Assembly (NCBI GenBank): GCA_003552075.1
Contig: PUOJ01000090.1
Coordinates: 1-51,242, forward strand
Source: Bacteroidales bacterium
GTDB taxonomy: Bacteria > Bacteroidota > Bacteroidia > Bacteroidales > UBA7960
Length of the DNA stretch: 51,242 nucleotides
Direction of reading: 5' to 3'
The translations under genes were made by a program, and so were the position numbers. Shown here piece by piece: positions 1-9,798 of the stretch (positions are counted from its first letter, which is position 1; each line of letters begins with the position of its first letter). The notes beneath the pieces are model-generated. The model saw nothing but the letters and a program-made list of their open reading frames with translations, did not search any database and was not told the origin of the DNA.

Positions 1-1805
1 AGTTTAAACATTTCTTCCCCGACAATGCCGTGGAGTATTTTGTATCCTATTATGATTATTACCAGCCGGAAGCATACATACCGACAACCAATACCTATAT
101 TGAAAAGGATCTGTCCATAAATGACGAAATTGAGAAGCTCAGGCTCAGCACCACCAGCGCGCTTTTATCGGGCCGAAGAGACGTGATCGTTGTCAGCTCG
201 GTATCCTGTATTTACGGCATCGGCAACCCGGACGATTTCAACAAAAACACCATTGGATTAAACGTAGGCGACGTGCTTAGTCGCAACCGCTTGCTTCACC
301 GCTTGGTGGGGAGCCTTTACAGCAGAACAACTGCTGAGTTCACCCGGGGGAACTTCCGGGTGCAGGGTGATACGGTGGATGTGTTCCCTGCATATGCCGA
401 CAAGGCTGCACGGATCGTTTTCTGGGGTGATGAGATCGAATCCCTGGAATTTTTTGACCCGGAAAGCGGCCGCTCCATAGAGCCTCTGGAGCACCTGACC
501 ATCTATCCGGCAAACATCTTCGTGACCTCCCCCGACAGGATGAAGGAAGCAATCCGCATGATCCAGGACGACCTGGTGGAACAAGCTGCCTTCTTGCGCG
601 AGACAGGCCGTACGCAGGAAGCGGAACGCCTTGAGGACAGGGTGAATTATGACCTGGAGATGATTCGCGAGCTGGGTTACTGCTCCGGTATAGAAAACTA
701 TTCACGATATTTTGATGGCAGGAAGCCCGGATCGCGGCCATTTTGCCTTCTTGACTACTTTCCCGATGACTTCCTGACCGTGATCGACGAGAGCCACGTG
801 ACGGTGTCGCAGATCCACGCCATGTACGGCGGAGACTTTTCCCGTAAGAAAAACCTCGTGGAGTATGGGTTTCGCCTGCCTGCCGCCCTCGACAACAGGC
901 CATTGAAATTTGATGAATTCGAACAACTCATCAACCAGGTCATCTTCGTGAGTGCCACCCCTGCTGACTATGAGCTGCAGAAAAGTGAAGGCGTGGTGGT
1001 GGAGCAAGTCATCAGGCCCACCGGACTGCTTGAGCCGCCCATTGAAGTACGACCCAGCCTGAACCAGATCGATGACTTGCTTGAAGAGATCAACCAGCGC
1101 AGCGACAAGGGCGAGCGTACCCTTGTCACCACGCTGACCAAAAGAATGGCCGAAGAGCTGACCAAATACCTGACCAATGCCGGTGTGAAATGCCGCTACA
1201 TCCACTCGGATGTCGACACCCTGGAGCGCGTGGAGATTTTACGCGACCTGCGCCTGGGCAACTTCGATGTCCTGATCGGTGTGAACCTCCTCAGGGAAGG
1301 ACTCGACCTTCCGGAAGTCTCCCTGGTGGCCATTCTGGATGCCGATAACGAAGGGGTCCTTCGTTCGGAGCGTTCCCTCATCCAGACCGCCGGGCGGGCA
1401 GCCAGAAACATAAACAGCCGCGTCATCATGTATGCCGACCGCATCACCCGATCGATGCAGGCTGCCATCGACGAAACAAACCGCAAAAGGGAAAAACAGC
1501 TCAAATACAATGCTGAGCATGGGATCACCCCGGCGCAGATCCAAAAATCGGTCGAGGCCATTCACGGCCAGACTGCCGTCGTGGATGCCCAGGGCAAACC
1601 CAGGGCTTATGCCGGCAAGGATACAGTAGATGTAGCTGCCGATCCCGTGGTCCAATACATGAGCAAGGAACAACTGCAGAAAGCCATTCAGCAAAGCAAA
1701 CGGCAGATGGAAAAAGCTGCGAAGGCGCTGGATTTCCTGGAAGCGGCAAACCACCGGGATGACATGTATGCCCTGGAAAAGTTATTCAAGGAAAAATACC
1801 TCTGA
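1..1805 (+). CDS. uvrB: UvrABC system protein B, 5'-truncated by window edge
   Basis: UvrB is the helicase-like, damage-verifying subunit of nucleotide excision repair; it is handed DNA by UvrA and recruits UvrC. The reading frame is open from the left edge (codons begin at base 3), and the first Met-like codon at 30 is an internal GTG. About 600 residues are present against roughly 670 for the family, so the first 70-80, including Walker A, lie outside. Visible are the Tyr-rich beta-hairpin (YYDYYQPEAYIP) used for strand separation, the DEAD-like IDESH box, helicase motifs around FVSATPADYE and GVNLLREGLDLPEVSL, the QTAGRAARN motif, and a C-terminal UVR helix pair that binds UvrC. The stop codon overlaps the next start by one base. 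Confidence 0.97.
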   Translation, partial: FKHFFPDNAVEYFVSYYDYYQPEAYIPTTNTYIEKDLSINDEIEKLRLSTTSALLSGRRDVIVVSSVSCIYGIGNPDDFNKNTIGLNVGDVLSRNRLLHRLVGSLYSRTTAEFTRGNFRVQGDTVDVFPAYADKAARIVFWGDEIESLEFFDPESGRSIEPLEHLTIYPANIFVTSPDRMKEAIRMIQDDLVEQAAFLRETGRTQEAERLEDRVNYDLEMIRELGYCSGIENYSRYFDGRKPGSRPFCLLDYFPDDFLTVIDESHVTVSQIHAMYGGDFSRKKNLVEYGFRLPAALDNRPLKFDEFEQLINQVIFVSATPADYELQKSEGVVVEQVIRPTGLLEPPIEVRPSLNQIDDLLEEINQRSDKGERTLVTTLTKRMAEELTKYLTNAGVKCRYIHSDVDTLERVEILRDLRLGNFDVLIGVNLLREGLDLPEVSLVAILDADNEGVLRSERSLIQTAGRAARNINSRVIMYADRITRSMQAAIDETNRKREKQLKYNAEHGITPAQIQKSVEAIHGQTAVVDAQGKPRAYAGKDTVDVAADPVVQYMSKEQLQKAIQQSKRQMEKAAKALDFLEAANHRDDMYALEKLFKEKYL

Positions 1806-2485
1806 TGATCACAGACACTTTACTAGCCAAACACAGCCACAGCTTTCATAAGCTGTTCCAACCCGACCTGCACCGGGACAACACATTGATCCTGGACCTC
1901 TCCGCCGCCAATCCGAAAATGAAGCACCTGGATTATTCCAACACCCATAGCCTGGGTAAGGTGATCTTTGAAGAGATGCAGAAAAAAGGGCTTCGTTATG
2001 CTTACGGCGGCTATCTCGAGGACAGGGAGGTGTATCGCCGCAGCCCGCTATTTGCTGGAAAAGCAGAAGAAGCCCGGAGCATCCACCTCGGCATCGATGT
2101 GTGGACCGCCCCAGGGACCCCGGTTTATCTTCCTGTGGACGGCAAAGTGCATAGCTTTCAGAATAACGATCAATTTGGTGACTATGGCCCCACCATCATC
2201 ATGGCCCATGAGCTGGCCGGTGAAAGCTTCTTTACCCTCTACGGCCACTTGTCTGAAGCATCGCTGGAAAATCTCCGGGAGGGCATGCCGTTGGAAAAAG
2301 GAACTGTCTTGTGTCATTTGGGGGATGCTCCCGTCAACGGAGACTGGCCGCCCCATCTACATTTTCAGGTCATCGCCGACATGCAGGGTTTAAAGGGAGA
2401 CTTTCCCGGTGTGGCCTTTGTCAGCGAGCAAATGAAATACCAGAAGCTGTGTCCGGATCCGGGAACTTTCTTCCCCGGGCTTTAG
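1805..2485 (+). CDS. M23/LytM-family peptidase domain protein without signal peptide
   Basis: A 226-residue protein with a lysostaphin-type zinc metallopeptidase fold. The zinc and catalytic positions are visible: His94 and Asp98 in the HxxxD motif (HLGID), His148 in LYGH and His184/His186 in HLHF. Family members usually cleave peptidoglycan cross-links outside the cytoplasm, but this protein starts without a hydrophobic leader or lipobox, so export is not evident. The start overlaps the uvrB stop (TGATG), suggesting translational coupling. Similar M23 domains are known fused to or beside aminotransferases in some bacteria, and here a PLP enzyme follows after 130 bases. The function is inferred from the domain only; a cytosolic role or a non-peptidoglycan substrate is possible. 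Confidence 0.8.
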   Translation: MITDTLLAKHSHSFHKLFQPDLHRDNTLILDLSAANPKMKHLDYSNTHSLGKVIFEEMQKKGLRYAYGGYLEDREVYRRSPLFAGKAEEARSIHLGIDVWTAPGTPVYLPVDGKVHSFQNNDQFGDYGPTIIMAHELAGESFFTLYGHLSEASLENLREGMPLEKGTVLCHLGDAPVNGDWPPHLHFQVIADMQGLKGDFPGVAFVSEQMKYQKLCPDPGTFFPGL

Positions 2486-2526
2486 CTTCCTGGTATCTAA
2501 AGCGGCCCTGAAGGTTGCAGGTAATC

Positions 2527-2557
2527 TTGTTTTCCAAAGGATATTCTGTTATTTTTG
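2527..2557 (+). promoter_or_regulatory. Bacteroidetes-type promoter for the serine-palmitoyltransferase-like gene
   Basis: TTG at 2527-2529, a 20-base spacer and TATTTTTG at 2550-2557 fit the Bacteroidetes -33/-7 consensus (TTG, 17-23 bases, TAnnTTTG). A start near 2564 would give a leader of about 50 bases to the ATG at 2616. Confidence 0.5.
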
Positions 2558-2615
2558 TTGCAGATATTTATGATACCAGCGTTTTTTTATTGATCACTAC
2601 AATGATGTATAACAT

Positions 2616-3863
2616 ATGACGGATATTTTTACGAAGGCAACGAGCAAGATGGGACCGCTGGGGCAGTACGCCGACCAGGTCCACGGATATTTCACTTTTC
2701 CCAAGCTGGAAGGAGAGATCTCCAACCGCATGAAGTTCCAGGGCAAGGAAAAGCTCATCTGGAGTCTGAATAACTATCTGGGGCTGGCCAATGAGCCGGA
2801 GGTCCGCGAGGTCGATGCCAGGGCTGCCAGGGAATATGGGATGGCCCTTCCGATGGGCGCCCGCATGATGTCGGGTCAGACCGATCATCACGAACGGCTC
2901 GAGCAGGAGCTTGCTGATTTTGTTGGCAAAGAGTCTGCTTACTTGCTCAATTACGGCTACCAGGGCATGGTCTCGGTGATTGATTCCTTGCTGGACCGCC
3001 AGGATGTGGTGGTATATGACTCTGAATCGCATGCCTGTATCATTGACGGCCTGCGCATGCACCTGGGTAAGCGCTTTGTTTTCCCGCACAACGACATGCA
3101 AAGCCTGCGCAAACAGCTGGAAAGGGCCACCAAGCTTGCTGAAAAGACCTGCGGCGGTGTGCTTGTCATCACGGAAGGCGTGTTTGGCATGTCGGGCGAC
3201 CTTGGCAAACTCGATGAGATCGTGGCCATGAAGAAGGATTTTGATTTCAGGCTGCTTGTGGATGATGCGCACGGCGTGGGCATCATGGGTGAGACAGGTG
3301 CCGGTACCGCCGAACACTTCGGCGTACAGGATGGTGTGGACGTTTTCTTTGGAACCTTTGCCAAGGCTTTTGCATCCATTGGTGCCTTTGTGGCTGGCCC
3401 AAAAGACATCATCACCTACCTGATGTACAACATGCGCAGCCAGATCTATGCCAAGTCCTTGCCGATGCCCCTGGTCATTGGCGGCTTAAAGCGCCTGGAG
3501 CTGATCAGGAACAAGCCTGAGCTACGGAAAAAACTCTGGACTATCGCCAACGCCTTACAGGACGGGCTGAAAAAGCGGGGATTCAACATCGGAAACACCC
3601 AGTCGCCCGTCACCCCGGTGGTACTCAGCGGAGACACCCCCGAAGGCACCAACCTGACGCACGACCTCCGGGAAAACTTCAACATTTTCTGCTCGGTTGT
3701 AGCCTATCCCGTGATCCCCAAAGGGATGATCATCCTGCGGCTAATTCCCACCGCGGTGCATACGCTTGAGGACGTGGAATATACGCTGGATGCATTCTCC
3801 CAGGTAAAAGACAAACTGGATAAGGGTGCATACGCCACCGGAAAGATCGTGGACGTGCTCTAG
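2616..3863 (+). CDS. Serine palmitoyltransferase-like alpha-oxoamine synthase
   Basis: A 415-residue fold-type I PLP enzyme of the alpha-oxoamine synthase family (serine palmitoyltransferase, 2-amino-3-ketobutyrate CoA ligase, KBL/BioF). The PLP-binding lysine is Lys250 in GTFAKAFASIGAF, and the cofactor-binding Asp216/Asp217 and His219 lie in LLVDDAHGVG. The AKAFASIGAF context resembles the serine palmitoyltransferases that start sphingolipid synthesis in Bacteroidetes by condensing serine with an acyl-CoA. A glycine acyltransferase role cannot be excluded from sequence alone. The gene stands alone behind its own promoter, and its 3' end faces the DUF58 gene on the other strand. Confidence 0.85.
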   Translation: MTDIFTKATSKMGPLGQYADQVHGYFTFPKLEGEISNRMKFQGKEKLIWSLNNYLGLANEPEVREVDARAAREYGMALPMGARMMSGQTDHHERLEQELADFVGKESAYLLNYGYQGMVSVIDSLLDRQDVVVYDSESHACIIDGLRMHLGKRFVFPHNDMQSLRKQLERATKLAEKTCGGVLVITEGVFGMSGDLGKLDEIVAMKKDFDFRLLVDDAHGVGIMGETGAGTAEHFGVQDGVDVFFGTFAKAFASIGAFVAGPKDIITYLMYNMRSQIYAKSLPMPLVIGGLKRLELIRNKPELRKKLWTIANALQDGLKKRGFNIGNTQSPVTPVVLSGDTPEGTNLTHDLRENFNIFCSVVAYPVIPKGMIILRLIPTAVHTLEDVEYTLDAFSQVKDKLDKGAYATGKIVDVL

Positions 3864-3958
3864 CGCGATCTATAATACCAGATAAACCGCCCCCTGGGTC
3901 CCGGACACACGTTTTTTGCGGATTATAAGGCACTCACACTGCCGGGCGACCGCGCGGA

Positions 3959-4891
3959 TCAGTAAAGCTTTGACCTTTTCACGAGCATGGACATTAGGAT
4001 GTCCTCGTAGCCTTTGTTGATGTCGGAGGGCACGAAGTCGATCTTGTATTGCATACATTTCAGGCGCAAGTTGTTGAAATATTCCGTCATCCGCTCCACA
4101 TAATCTCCCTTCAGATCGCCCGGGTTGAGCCGGACGGTCTCTCCTGTTTCCATGTCGACAAAGCGGTAAGGCCGGCTCTGAAAATCAAAACCCAGCTCTT
4201 GCTGCCCTTCATAGACATGGAAAAGGATAACCTCGTGCTTGTTATGTTTCAGGTGTTGCAAGGCGGAGAAGATGTTATCCGGGCTGGCTTCGTTATCCAT
4301 CATGTCGGAAAAGATGATTACCAGGGAGCGCTTATGGATTTTTTCTGCCAGCAGGTGCAACATATCCGCCGTATTGGTGCGCTTCTGTTCTTTTCGTTCG
4401 GACTCCTGGTAAAGCTTGTCGAGGTGGCCATACAGCATTTTATGGTGCACGCTGCTGGACCGGGCCGGGGTCTGCAGTTCCATTTTGTCGGATACGATGG
4501 TGAGCCCGACCGCATCGCGCTGTTTCCTGAGCAGATACATCAGTGCGGCACTGGATTCGATGGCAAAGTCCAGCTTTGTCTCGCTTCGTCCAGACTTTCG
4601 CTGTCCGCCAAAATGCATCGATGAAGAATTGTCGACCACGATATGACAGCGCAGGTTGGTTTCTTCCTCGAAGCGCTTTACAAACAGTTTTTCGGTCCGG
4701 GCATAGAGTTTCCAGTCGATATGCCGCGTGCTTTCACCAGGGTTATAAATCCTGTGCTCGGCAAACTCCACGGAAAATCCATGAAACGGGCTTTTATGCA
4801 TCCCCGTAATGAAGCCTTCCACCACCTGGCGGGCCAACAGCTCGAGGCTTCCAAAACGACCTGGTACTTCCGGATCAATTTTCTTTATCAA
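3959..4891 (-). CDS. DUF58 domain protein with von Willebrand-like fold
   Basis: A 310-residue DUF58 protein. The N-terminal part (DPEVPGRFGSLELLARQVVE) and the hallmark HIDWKLYAR are typical of the family. A VVDNSSSMHF metal-binding-like motif then opens a vWA-like domain. DUF58 proteins usually work with MoxR-type AAA ATPases and sit next to them, but no moxR is in this window. The start is a TTG at 4889-4891: the conserved N-terminal block begins there, the frame upstream has no ATG before a stop near 4943, and the next Met is residue 31. It lies 86 bases downstream of trxA on the same strand. The molecular function is unknown. Confidence 0.85.
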   Translation of the reverse strand: MIKKIDPEVPGRFGSLELLARQVVEGFITGMHKSPFHGFSVEFAEHRIYNPGESTRHIDWKLYARTEKLFVKRFEEETNLRCHIVVDNSSSMHFGGQRKSGRSETKLDFAIESSAALMYLLRKQRDAVGLTIVSDKMELQTPARSSSVHHKMLYGHLDKLYQESERKEQKRTNTADMLHLLAEKIHKRSLVIIFSDMMDNEASPDNIFSALQHLKHNKHEVILFHVYEGQQELGFDFQSRPYRFVDMETGETVRLNPGDLKGDYVERMTEYFNNLRLKCMQYKIDFVPSDINKGYEDILMSMLVKRSKLY

Positions 4892-4977
4892 AAGTATACA
4901 GATTTTGAAGGCCTCCGCGTCATTGCCGAAGCCTTCGGATTTTCAAATCTGGAATGAATAGGACAAGAATACGAAGA

Positions 4978-5295
4978 CTACAGCAGGCTCTCGATCTTGC
5001 CGGCGAGCACATTCTTAGGAACAGCACCCACCTGTTTGTCTGCGACCTCCCCGTCCTTGAAAAACAAAATGGTGGGAATGTTGCGGATGCCATATTTCAT
5101 GGCTACATCAGGATTGCTGTCCACATCCACCTTACCAACGACGACTTTGTCTTTGTACTCTTCGGCCAGCTCATTAACAATAGGGCCAACCATCCGGCAA
5201 GGGCCGCACCATTCAGCCCAAAAATCCAAAACCACGGGCTTATCTGCCTTCAATACGTGCTCTTCAAAGTTGGAATCAGTGATTTCAAGTGCCAT
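4978..5295 (-). CDS. trxA: Thioredoxin
   Basis: A 105-residue cytosolic thioredoxin. The redox motif WCGPC lies in FWAEWCGPCRMVGP, and the cis-proline occurs in IRNIPTILFF. Length and motifs match the general disulfide reductase of the family, which is reduced by thioredoxin reductase. A well-formed Bacteroidetes promoter lies 29 bases upstream of the ATG, so it is probably transcribed separately from dnaE. Confidence 0.97.
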   Translation of the reverse strand: MALEITDSNFEEHVLKADKPVVLDFWAEWCGPCRMVGPIVNELAEEYKDKVVVGKVDVDSNPDVAMKYGIRNIPTILFFKDGEVADKQVGAVPKNVLAGKIESLL

Positions 5296-5323
5296 ACTTC
5301 TACGTTTTAAATGGTATTCAACA

Positions 5324-5357
5324 CAAAGATATGAATTGCCGTTTCATTTCGCGCAAA
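5324..5357 (-). promoter_or_regulatory. Bacteroidetes-type promoter for trxA
   Basis: On the minus strand TATCTTTG (5331-5324) is preceded, after 22 bases, by TTTG (5357-5354). This matches the -7 TAnnTTTG and -33 TTTG boxes. It lies just upstream of the trxA ATG at 5295. Confidence 0.5.
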
Positions 5358-5404
5358 CGCCGTGGCATTTTGCAAAATATAACAAATTGTCATGAGGGAA
5401 CGCC

Positions 5405-8400
5405 TCAGTTTAAACGGAATTTTACCTCATAATGTTTTAATAGCTCCTGCAGGAAGCCTACAGGCTCGACTTTAACCGTACGAGACAACATCTCAATGGA
5501 GTTGTGATCCACCGGATCGATCAGGTATACCTTCAGCCGCGACCTCCCCTTATGCTTGGTGGCCGTTCGTTTCATCCTGTCCACCAGATGCTGGTCGATG
5601 TCAGCAACCGGTAGATGAAGCACAAGGTCAGACCGATCTTGCGCTACCATCTCACTGAGCAATGTCATGCTTTTCACTTTGATGTCCAGCTGGCCGGGAT
5701 TCCTACGGTTTGGCTGAATGCGTGCCTTCACGAATACCGTGTTCTGGGGTTCCATGAAGTGCTTTACCTTCAAATAGTCTTCTGCAAAAAGGTATATCTG
5801 GTGCGACTCGGAGTAATCTTCAATCTGTATGGTACCATAAGGGTTTCCATTCTTGGCATATTTATGTGCTGCAGCCGTGATAATCCCTGCAAAAGTAATT
5901 TCCTTGTTCTTGAGCGCGTGCAGATTTTTAAGGTCACCTACCTGGTGGCTGCAAAAGCTCTGGATGTGGATTTTGTAATTGTCTAGGGGGTGCCCGGAAA
6001 TATACATCCCCGTAACATCCTTCTCCTGCTTCAGCATTTCCAGTTTGCTCCAGGGATCACATTTGGGCAACTCCGGATCCGGAAAGTAGACTTCGCTGGT
6101 TTCCTCAAAAAGATTCATTTGAGAGGTGTTTTCTCTTTGCTGGACATTATGGGTATGCCGGATGATCTTGTCCAGAAAAATGCTGGCGCCGTTGTCTTCT
6201 GAGTAGAAAAACTGTGCGCGATGCACCCCTTCGAATCGATCGAAGGCCCCTGCCCGGGCAAGCGATTCAAAAACACGCTTGTTTACATTCCGGAGGTTTA
6301 CCCTTTTGGCAAAATCAAAGATGTTCTTGTAAGGGCCATTGGCTTCCCTTTCCGACACGATATTTTCCACGGCCCCTTCTCCCACCCCTTTGATGGCACC
6401 GAGACCAAAACGGATCTCGCCCTTCTCGTTCACCACGAAATTGAAGGTACTCTCGTTGATGTCGGGCCCCAGCACCGGTATTTTCTGGCGCTGGCATTCC
6501 TCCATGATGAAAGTGATCTTTTTGATGTCGCTGAAGTTGTGGGTCAGCACGGCAGCCATATATTCAGCCGTGTAATTTGCCTTCAGGTAGCCCGTGCGAT
6601 AGGCCACTACCGAGTAAGCTGCTGAATGTGACCGGTTAAATCCATATTCAGCAAAGCGTGCCATCACATCGAAGATCTTTTCTGCATGGGCTTTCTCCAC
6701 GCCTTTTTTGGTGGCACCCTCGATAAAGAATACCTTCTGTCGCTCCATTTCCTCGACCTTCTTTTTACCCATGGCACGGCGAAGAATGTCTGCATTGGCC
6801 AGCGTAAACCCTGCCATGATCTGCGCAGCCTGCATGATCTGCTCCTGGTAGACCATGATGCCAAAGGTGGGCTTCAGGATGTCTTCCAGCCACGGATGGG
6901 GGTATTCAACCTTTTGCTGCCCGTGCTTGCGCTTAATGAACATCGGGATAAAATCCATGGGACCCGGGCGATACAGGGCGTTCATGGCAATAAGGTCTTC
7001 TATGTTGGTGGGCTTTAACTCTTTCAGGTATTCCCGCATGCCCTGTGACTCAAACTGGAAGGTGCCGATGGTATCTCCCCGCTGATAAAGTTCGTAGGTT
7101 TTTTCGTCGTCCAGCGGAATGTTTTCCAGGTCAATTTTGGAGCCGTAGCGTTTTTCAATATTCCTGGCGGCCTCCTTCATAATGGACAAGGTTTTCAGTC
7201 CAAGGAAGTCCATTTTTAGCATGCCCACCGACTCCACATATGATCCATCATACTGTGTAACAGGCAGGTCAGTGTCTTTCTGTGTGCTCAGTGGCAGACA
7301 GTCAATCAGGTCGGTGGGGCCGATGATGACCCCACAGGCATGCACACCTGTCTGCCGGGCAGATCCCTCCAGGCTTTTGGCATACTTCAGGGTTTCCTGT
7401 ACAACGGGCGGGGCTTCCTTAAGTGCTTTGGCCAGCTCAGGAACTTCCTTATAAGCATTTTTCAGGCTTGTCCCCGGCCTGTCAGGTACGAGTTTGGCCA
7501 ACTTGTCGGCCTCAGGGAGAGGCAGCTTCAGCACACGGGCGACATCCCTGATGGATGAGCGCGCGGCCATCGTGCCGAAAGTAACGATCTGCGCCACTTT
7601 CTCCCTGCCATATTTTTCAATGACATATTGCAGTACCTTCTCTCTGCCTTCATCATCAAAATCAATATCGATATCGGGCATGGAGATCCTTTCCGGATTC
7701 AAAAAACGCTCAAAAAGAAGGTTATACCTAATGGGGTCAATGGCAGTGATGCCTGTACAATAGGCTACTGCTGAACCTGCTGCACTCCCCCTGCCGGGCC
7801 CGACAGCCACATCCATCTCCCTGGCCTTGTTGATGAAGTCCTGCACGATCAGAAAGTATCCAGCAAACCCCATATCGCCAATCACCTTTAGTTCAAAATC
7901 CAGCCTTTCCCTGATCTCATCGGTAATTTCCGGATACAGTTTCCTCGCGCCTTCATAGCACAGGTGGCGCAGATAAGCATCCTCTGTGTCAAATCCTTCT
8001 GCCAGTGGAAAAGAGGGCAGCATCACATCCTGTGTGATCTTGTAATCCTCAATTTTATTGGTGATGTCTATGGTGCCTTCGAGGGCTTCAGGGACGTCCG
8101 AAAACAGCTCAGCCATTTCCGCACGTGTCTTCAGGTATTCTTCCCCTGAGTATTTCATCCGCGTATCATCTTCCAGGTCGCGACCGGTCTGCAGGCAGAC
8201 CAGGATATCGTGTGCACGGGCATCGTCCCTGTTAATGAAATGACAGTCGTTGGTGGCAATCAGCTTGACCTGGTGTTTCTTCGCCAGCTGAATCAGCACC
8301 TTGTTGACCACTTGCTGCTCTTCCAGCCCATGTCGCTGCAGCTCCAGGTAATAGTCTTCACCAAATGCTTCCAGGTACTCCAGCAACACTTTTTCTGCGG

Positions 8401-8866
8401 CCTCTGCTCCCTTTTGGAGAATGGTTTGCGGGATTTCTCCGCCTATGCAGGAAGAGGTACCTATTAGGCCCTCCCTGTGGGCAAGAAGCACCTCCTTGTC
8501 GATGCGTGGGGTGTAATAAAAGCCTTCAATGTAGCCAATGGAGCAAAGCCTGGAAAGGTTTTTATATCCCTGGAAGTTTTTGGCCAGGAGGATCATATGG
8601 TGTCCACTGCGGTCGGACTTGGCCTTTTTTTCGTGGCGGCTGCCGTCGGTCACATACATTTCGCAACCGATGATCGGTTTGATGCCCAGGGCTTTGGCCT
8701 GTGCGGTGAACTCCATGACCCCATACATGTTGCCGTGGTCGGTAATGGCCAGGGCCTGCATCCCATCATCAGCGGCTTTTTTCAGTAACGGACCAATGGC
8801 TGCAGCGCCATCAAGTATGGAATATTGGGTATGTACGTGTAAATGAGTAAATTGTTTATCTGACAT
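5405..8866 (-). CDS. dnaE: DNA polymerase III alpha subunit
   Basis: A 1,153-residue replicative DNA polymerase of the DnaE1 type. An N-terminal PHP domain starts at HLHVHTQYSILDG. The polymerase core shows the GRGSAAGS motif and the catalytic aspartates PDIDIDFDDEGR near residue 400. Helix-hairpin-helix and OB-fold (TFAGIITAAAHKYAKNG) regions follow. The length matches the family. The distance from trxA (109 bases) and the separate promoter suggest an independent unit. It is transcribed divergently from rpsP across a 150-base AT-rich gap; a lone TATTTTTG box on the minus strand (8926-8919) could be its -7 element. Confidence 0.97.
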   Translation of the reverse strand: MSDKQFTHLHVHTQYSILDGAAAIGPLLKKAADDGMQALAITDHGNMYGVMEFTAQAKALGIKPIIGCEMYVTDGSRHEKKAKSDRSGHHMILLAKNFQGYKNLSRLCSIGYIEGFYYTPRIDKEVLLAHREGLIGTSSCIGGEIPQTILQKGAEAAEKVLLEYLEAFGEDYYLELQRHGLEEQQVVNKVLIQLAKKHQVKLIATNDCHFINRDDARAHDILVCLQTGRDLEDDTRMKYSGEEYLKTRAEMAELFSDVPEALEGTIDITNKIEDYKITQDVMLPSFPLAEGFDTEDAYLRHLCYEGARKLYPEITDEIRERLDFELKVIGDMGFAGYFLIVQDFINKAREMDVAVGPGRGSAAGSAVAYCTGITAIDPIRYNLLFERFLNPERISMPDIDIDFDDEGREKVLQYVIEKYGREKVAQIVTFGTMAARSSIRDVARVLKLPLPEADKLAKLVPDRPGTSLKNAYKEVPELAKALKEAPPVVQETLKYAKSLEGSARQTGVHACGVIIGPTDLIDCLPLSTQKDTDLPVTQYDGSYVESVGMLKMDFLGLKTLSIMKEAARNIEKRYGSKIDLENIPLDDEKTYELYQRGDTIGTFQFESQGMREYLKELKPTNIEDLIAMNALYRPGPMDFIPMFIKRKHGQQKVEYPHPWLEDILKPTFGIMVYQEQIMQAAQIMAGFTLANADILRRAMGKKKVEEMERQKVFFIEGATKKGVEKAHAEKIFDVMARFAEYGFNRSHSAAYSVVAYRTGYLKANYTAEYMAAVLTHNFSDIKKITFIMEECQRQKIPVLGPDINESTFNFVVNEKGEIRFGLGAIKGVGEGAVENIVSEREANGPYKNIFDFAKRVNLRNVNKRVFESLARAGAFDRFEGVHRAQFFYSEDNGASIFLDKIIRHTHNVQQRENTSQMNLFEETSEVYFPDPELPKCDPWSKLEMLKQEKDVTGMYISGHPLDNYKIHIQSFCSHQVGDLKNLHALKNKEITFAGIITAAAHKYAKNGNPYGTIQIEDYSESHQIYLFAEDYLKVKHFMEPQNTVFVKARIQPNRRNPGQLDIKVKSMTLLSEMVAQDRSDLVLHLPVADIDQHLVDRMKRTATKHKGRSRLKVYLIDPVDHNSIEMLSRTVKVEPVGFLQELLKHYEVKFRLN

Positions 8867-9016
8867 GCCTGTTCGTTTCTGTTTTTAAAATTATACAAAA
8901 AACGATTGCCGCGGAGGGCAAAAATAGCTGCACAATATTTTTTTAATTCAGAAAAAAAAACGATATTTGCACCTTCTTAAAAATCAACATTTTCTAAACT
9001 TTAATACACATTTACA

Positions 9017-9781
9017 ATGCCAACAAGGATCAGACTACAGAGAAAAGGTAAAAAAGGACAACCTTTTTATCATCTTGTAGTAGCGGACGGTCGTGCACCC
9101 CGGGACGGAAAATTTATTGAGAGACTTGGCACTTACAACCCCATGACCCATCCAGCTACCATCAACATTGATTTTGACAGGGCCCTGCATTGGGTACAAG
9201 TGGGGGCGTCTCCATCTGACACGGCGCGCAGCATCTTGTCTACCAAGGGTGTCATGATGAAACATCATCTGCTTAAAGGTGTCGCCAAAGGCGCACATAC
9301 CGAGGAGGAAGCAGAAGAGAAATTCCAGGCCTGGCTGAAAGAGAAGGAAGCCAGGATTGAACAAGCCCGCAAGGATGAGGAGCTCAGTAAAAAAGAAAAA
9401 GTAAAGAAGCGCCTCGAAGAAGAACGGAAGATCAATGAAGCCAGGGCTGCAGAGCTTTCCAAGAAGTTAGCCAAAGAGAGCTTGAAGGTAGAAGAAGGTG
9501 CGGCAGAAGCACAGGAGGAGACCCCTGCAGAGGAAAGCAAGCAGGAAGAAACGGCAGCTGAAAAGCCTGAAGAGAAGAAAGAAGAAAAAGCCGAAGAAAA
9601 AAAGGAAGAGGTAAAAGCTGAAACAAAGCCAGAGGAGAAGGCTGAAGAGAAAAAGGAGGAGAAAGAGGCAAAAGCCGAAGAAAAGAAGGCAGAAAAGGCC
9701 GAAGAAAAGCCCGAAGCCAAAGAAGAGGCAAAGGATGCTGGCAAAGAGGAAGAGGAAAAGAAGGCAGACGACAAAGCATAA
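9017..9781 (+). CDS. rpsP: 30S ribosomal protein S16 with long charged C-terminal tail
   Basis: Ribosomal protein S16 binds 16S rRNA early in 30S assembly. The first 80 or so residues are a normal S16 ([20 protein letters not shown], then [14 protein letters not shown]). The protein continues to 254 residues, and the last 150 or so are almost only Glu, Lys and Ala. Extended S16 proteins are common in Bacteroidetes, but this tail is long. The encoding DNA (about 9490-9775) is a near-pure purine tract on the coding strand. A hairpin and a 136-base gap separate it from rimM, which commonly accompanies rpsP. Confidence 0.96.
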   Translation: MPTRIRLQRKGKKGQPFYHLVVADGRAPRDGKFIERLGTYNPMTHPATINIDFDRALHWVQVGASPSDTARSILSTKGVMMKHHLLKGVAKGAHTEEEAEEKFQAWLKEKEARIEQARKDEELSKKEKVKKRLEEERKINEARAAELSKKLAKESLKVEEGAAEAQEETPAEESKQEETAAEKPEEKKEEKAEEKKEEVKAETKPEEKAEEKKEEKEAKAEEKKAEKAEEKPEAKEEAKDAGKEEEEKKADDKA

Positions 9782-9798
9782 ACAATTGTCCTACCATG

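Noticed and set aside
340-903. 187-codon minus-strand frame inside uvrB
   Set aside because: No recognisable family, unlike composition, and fully antisense to a conserved gene.
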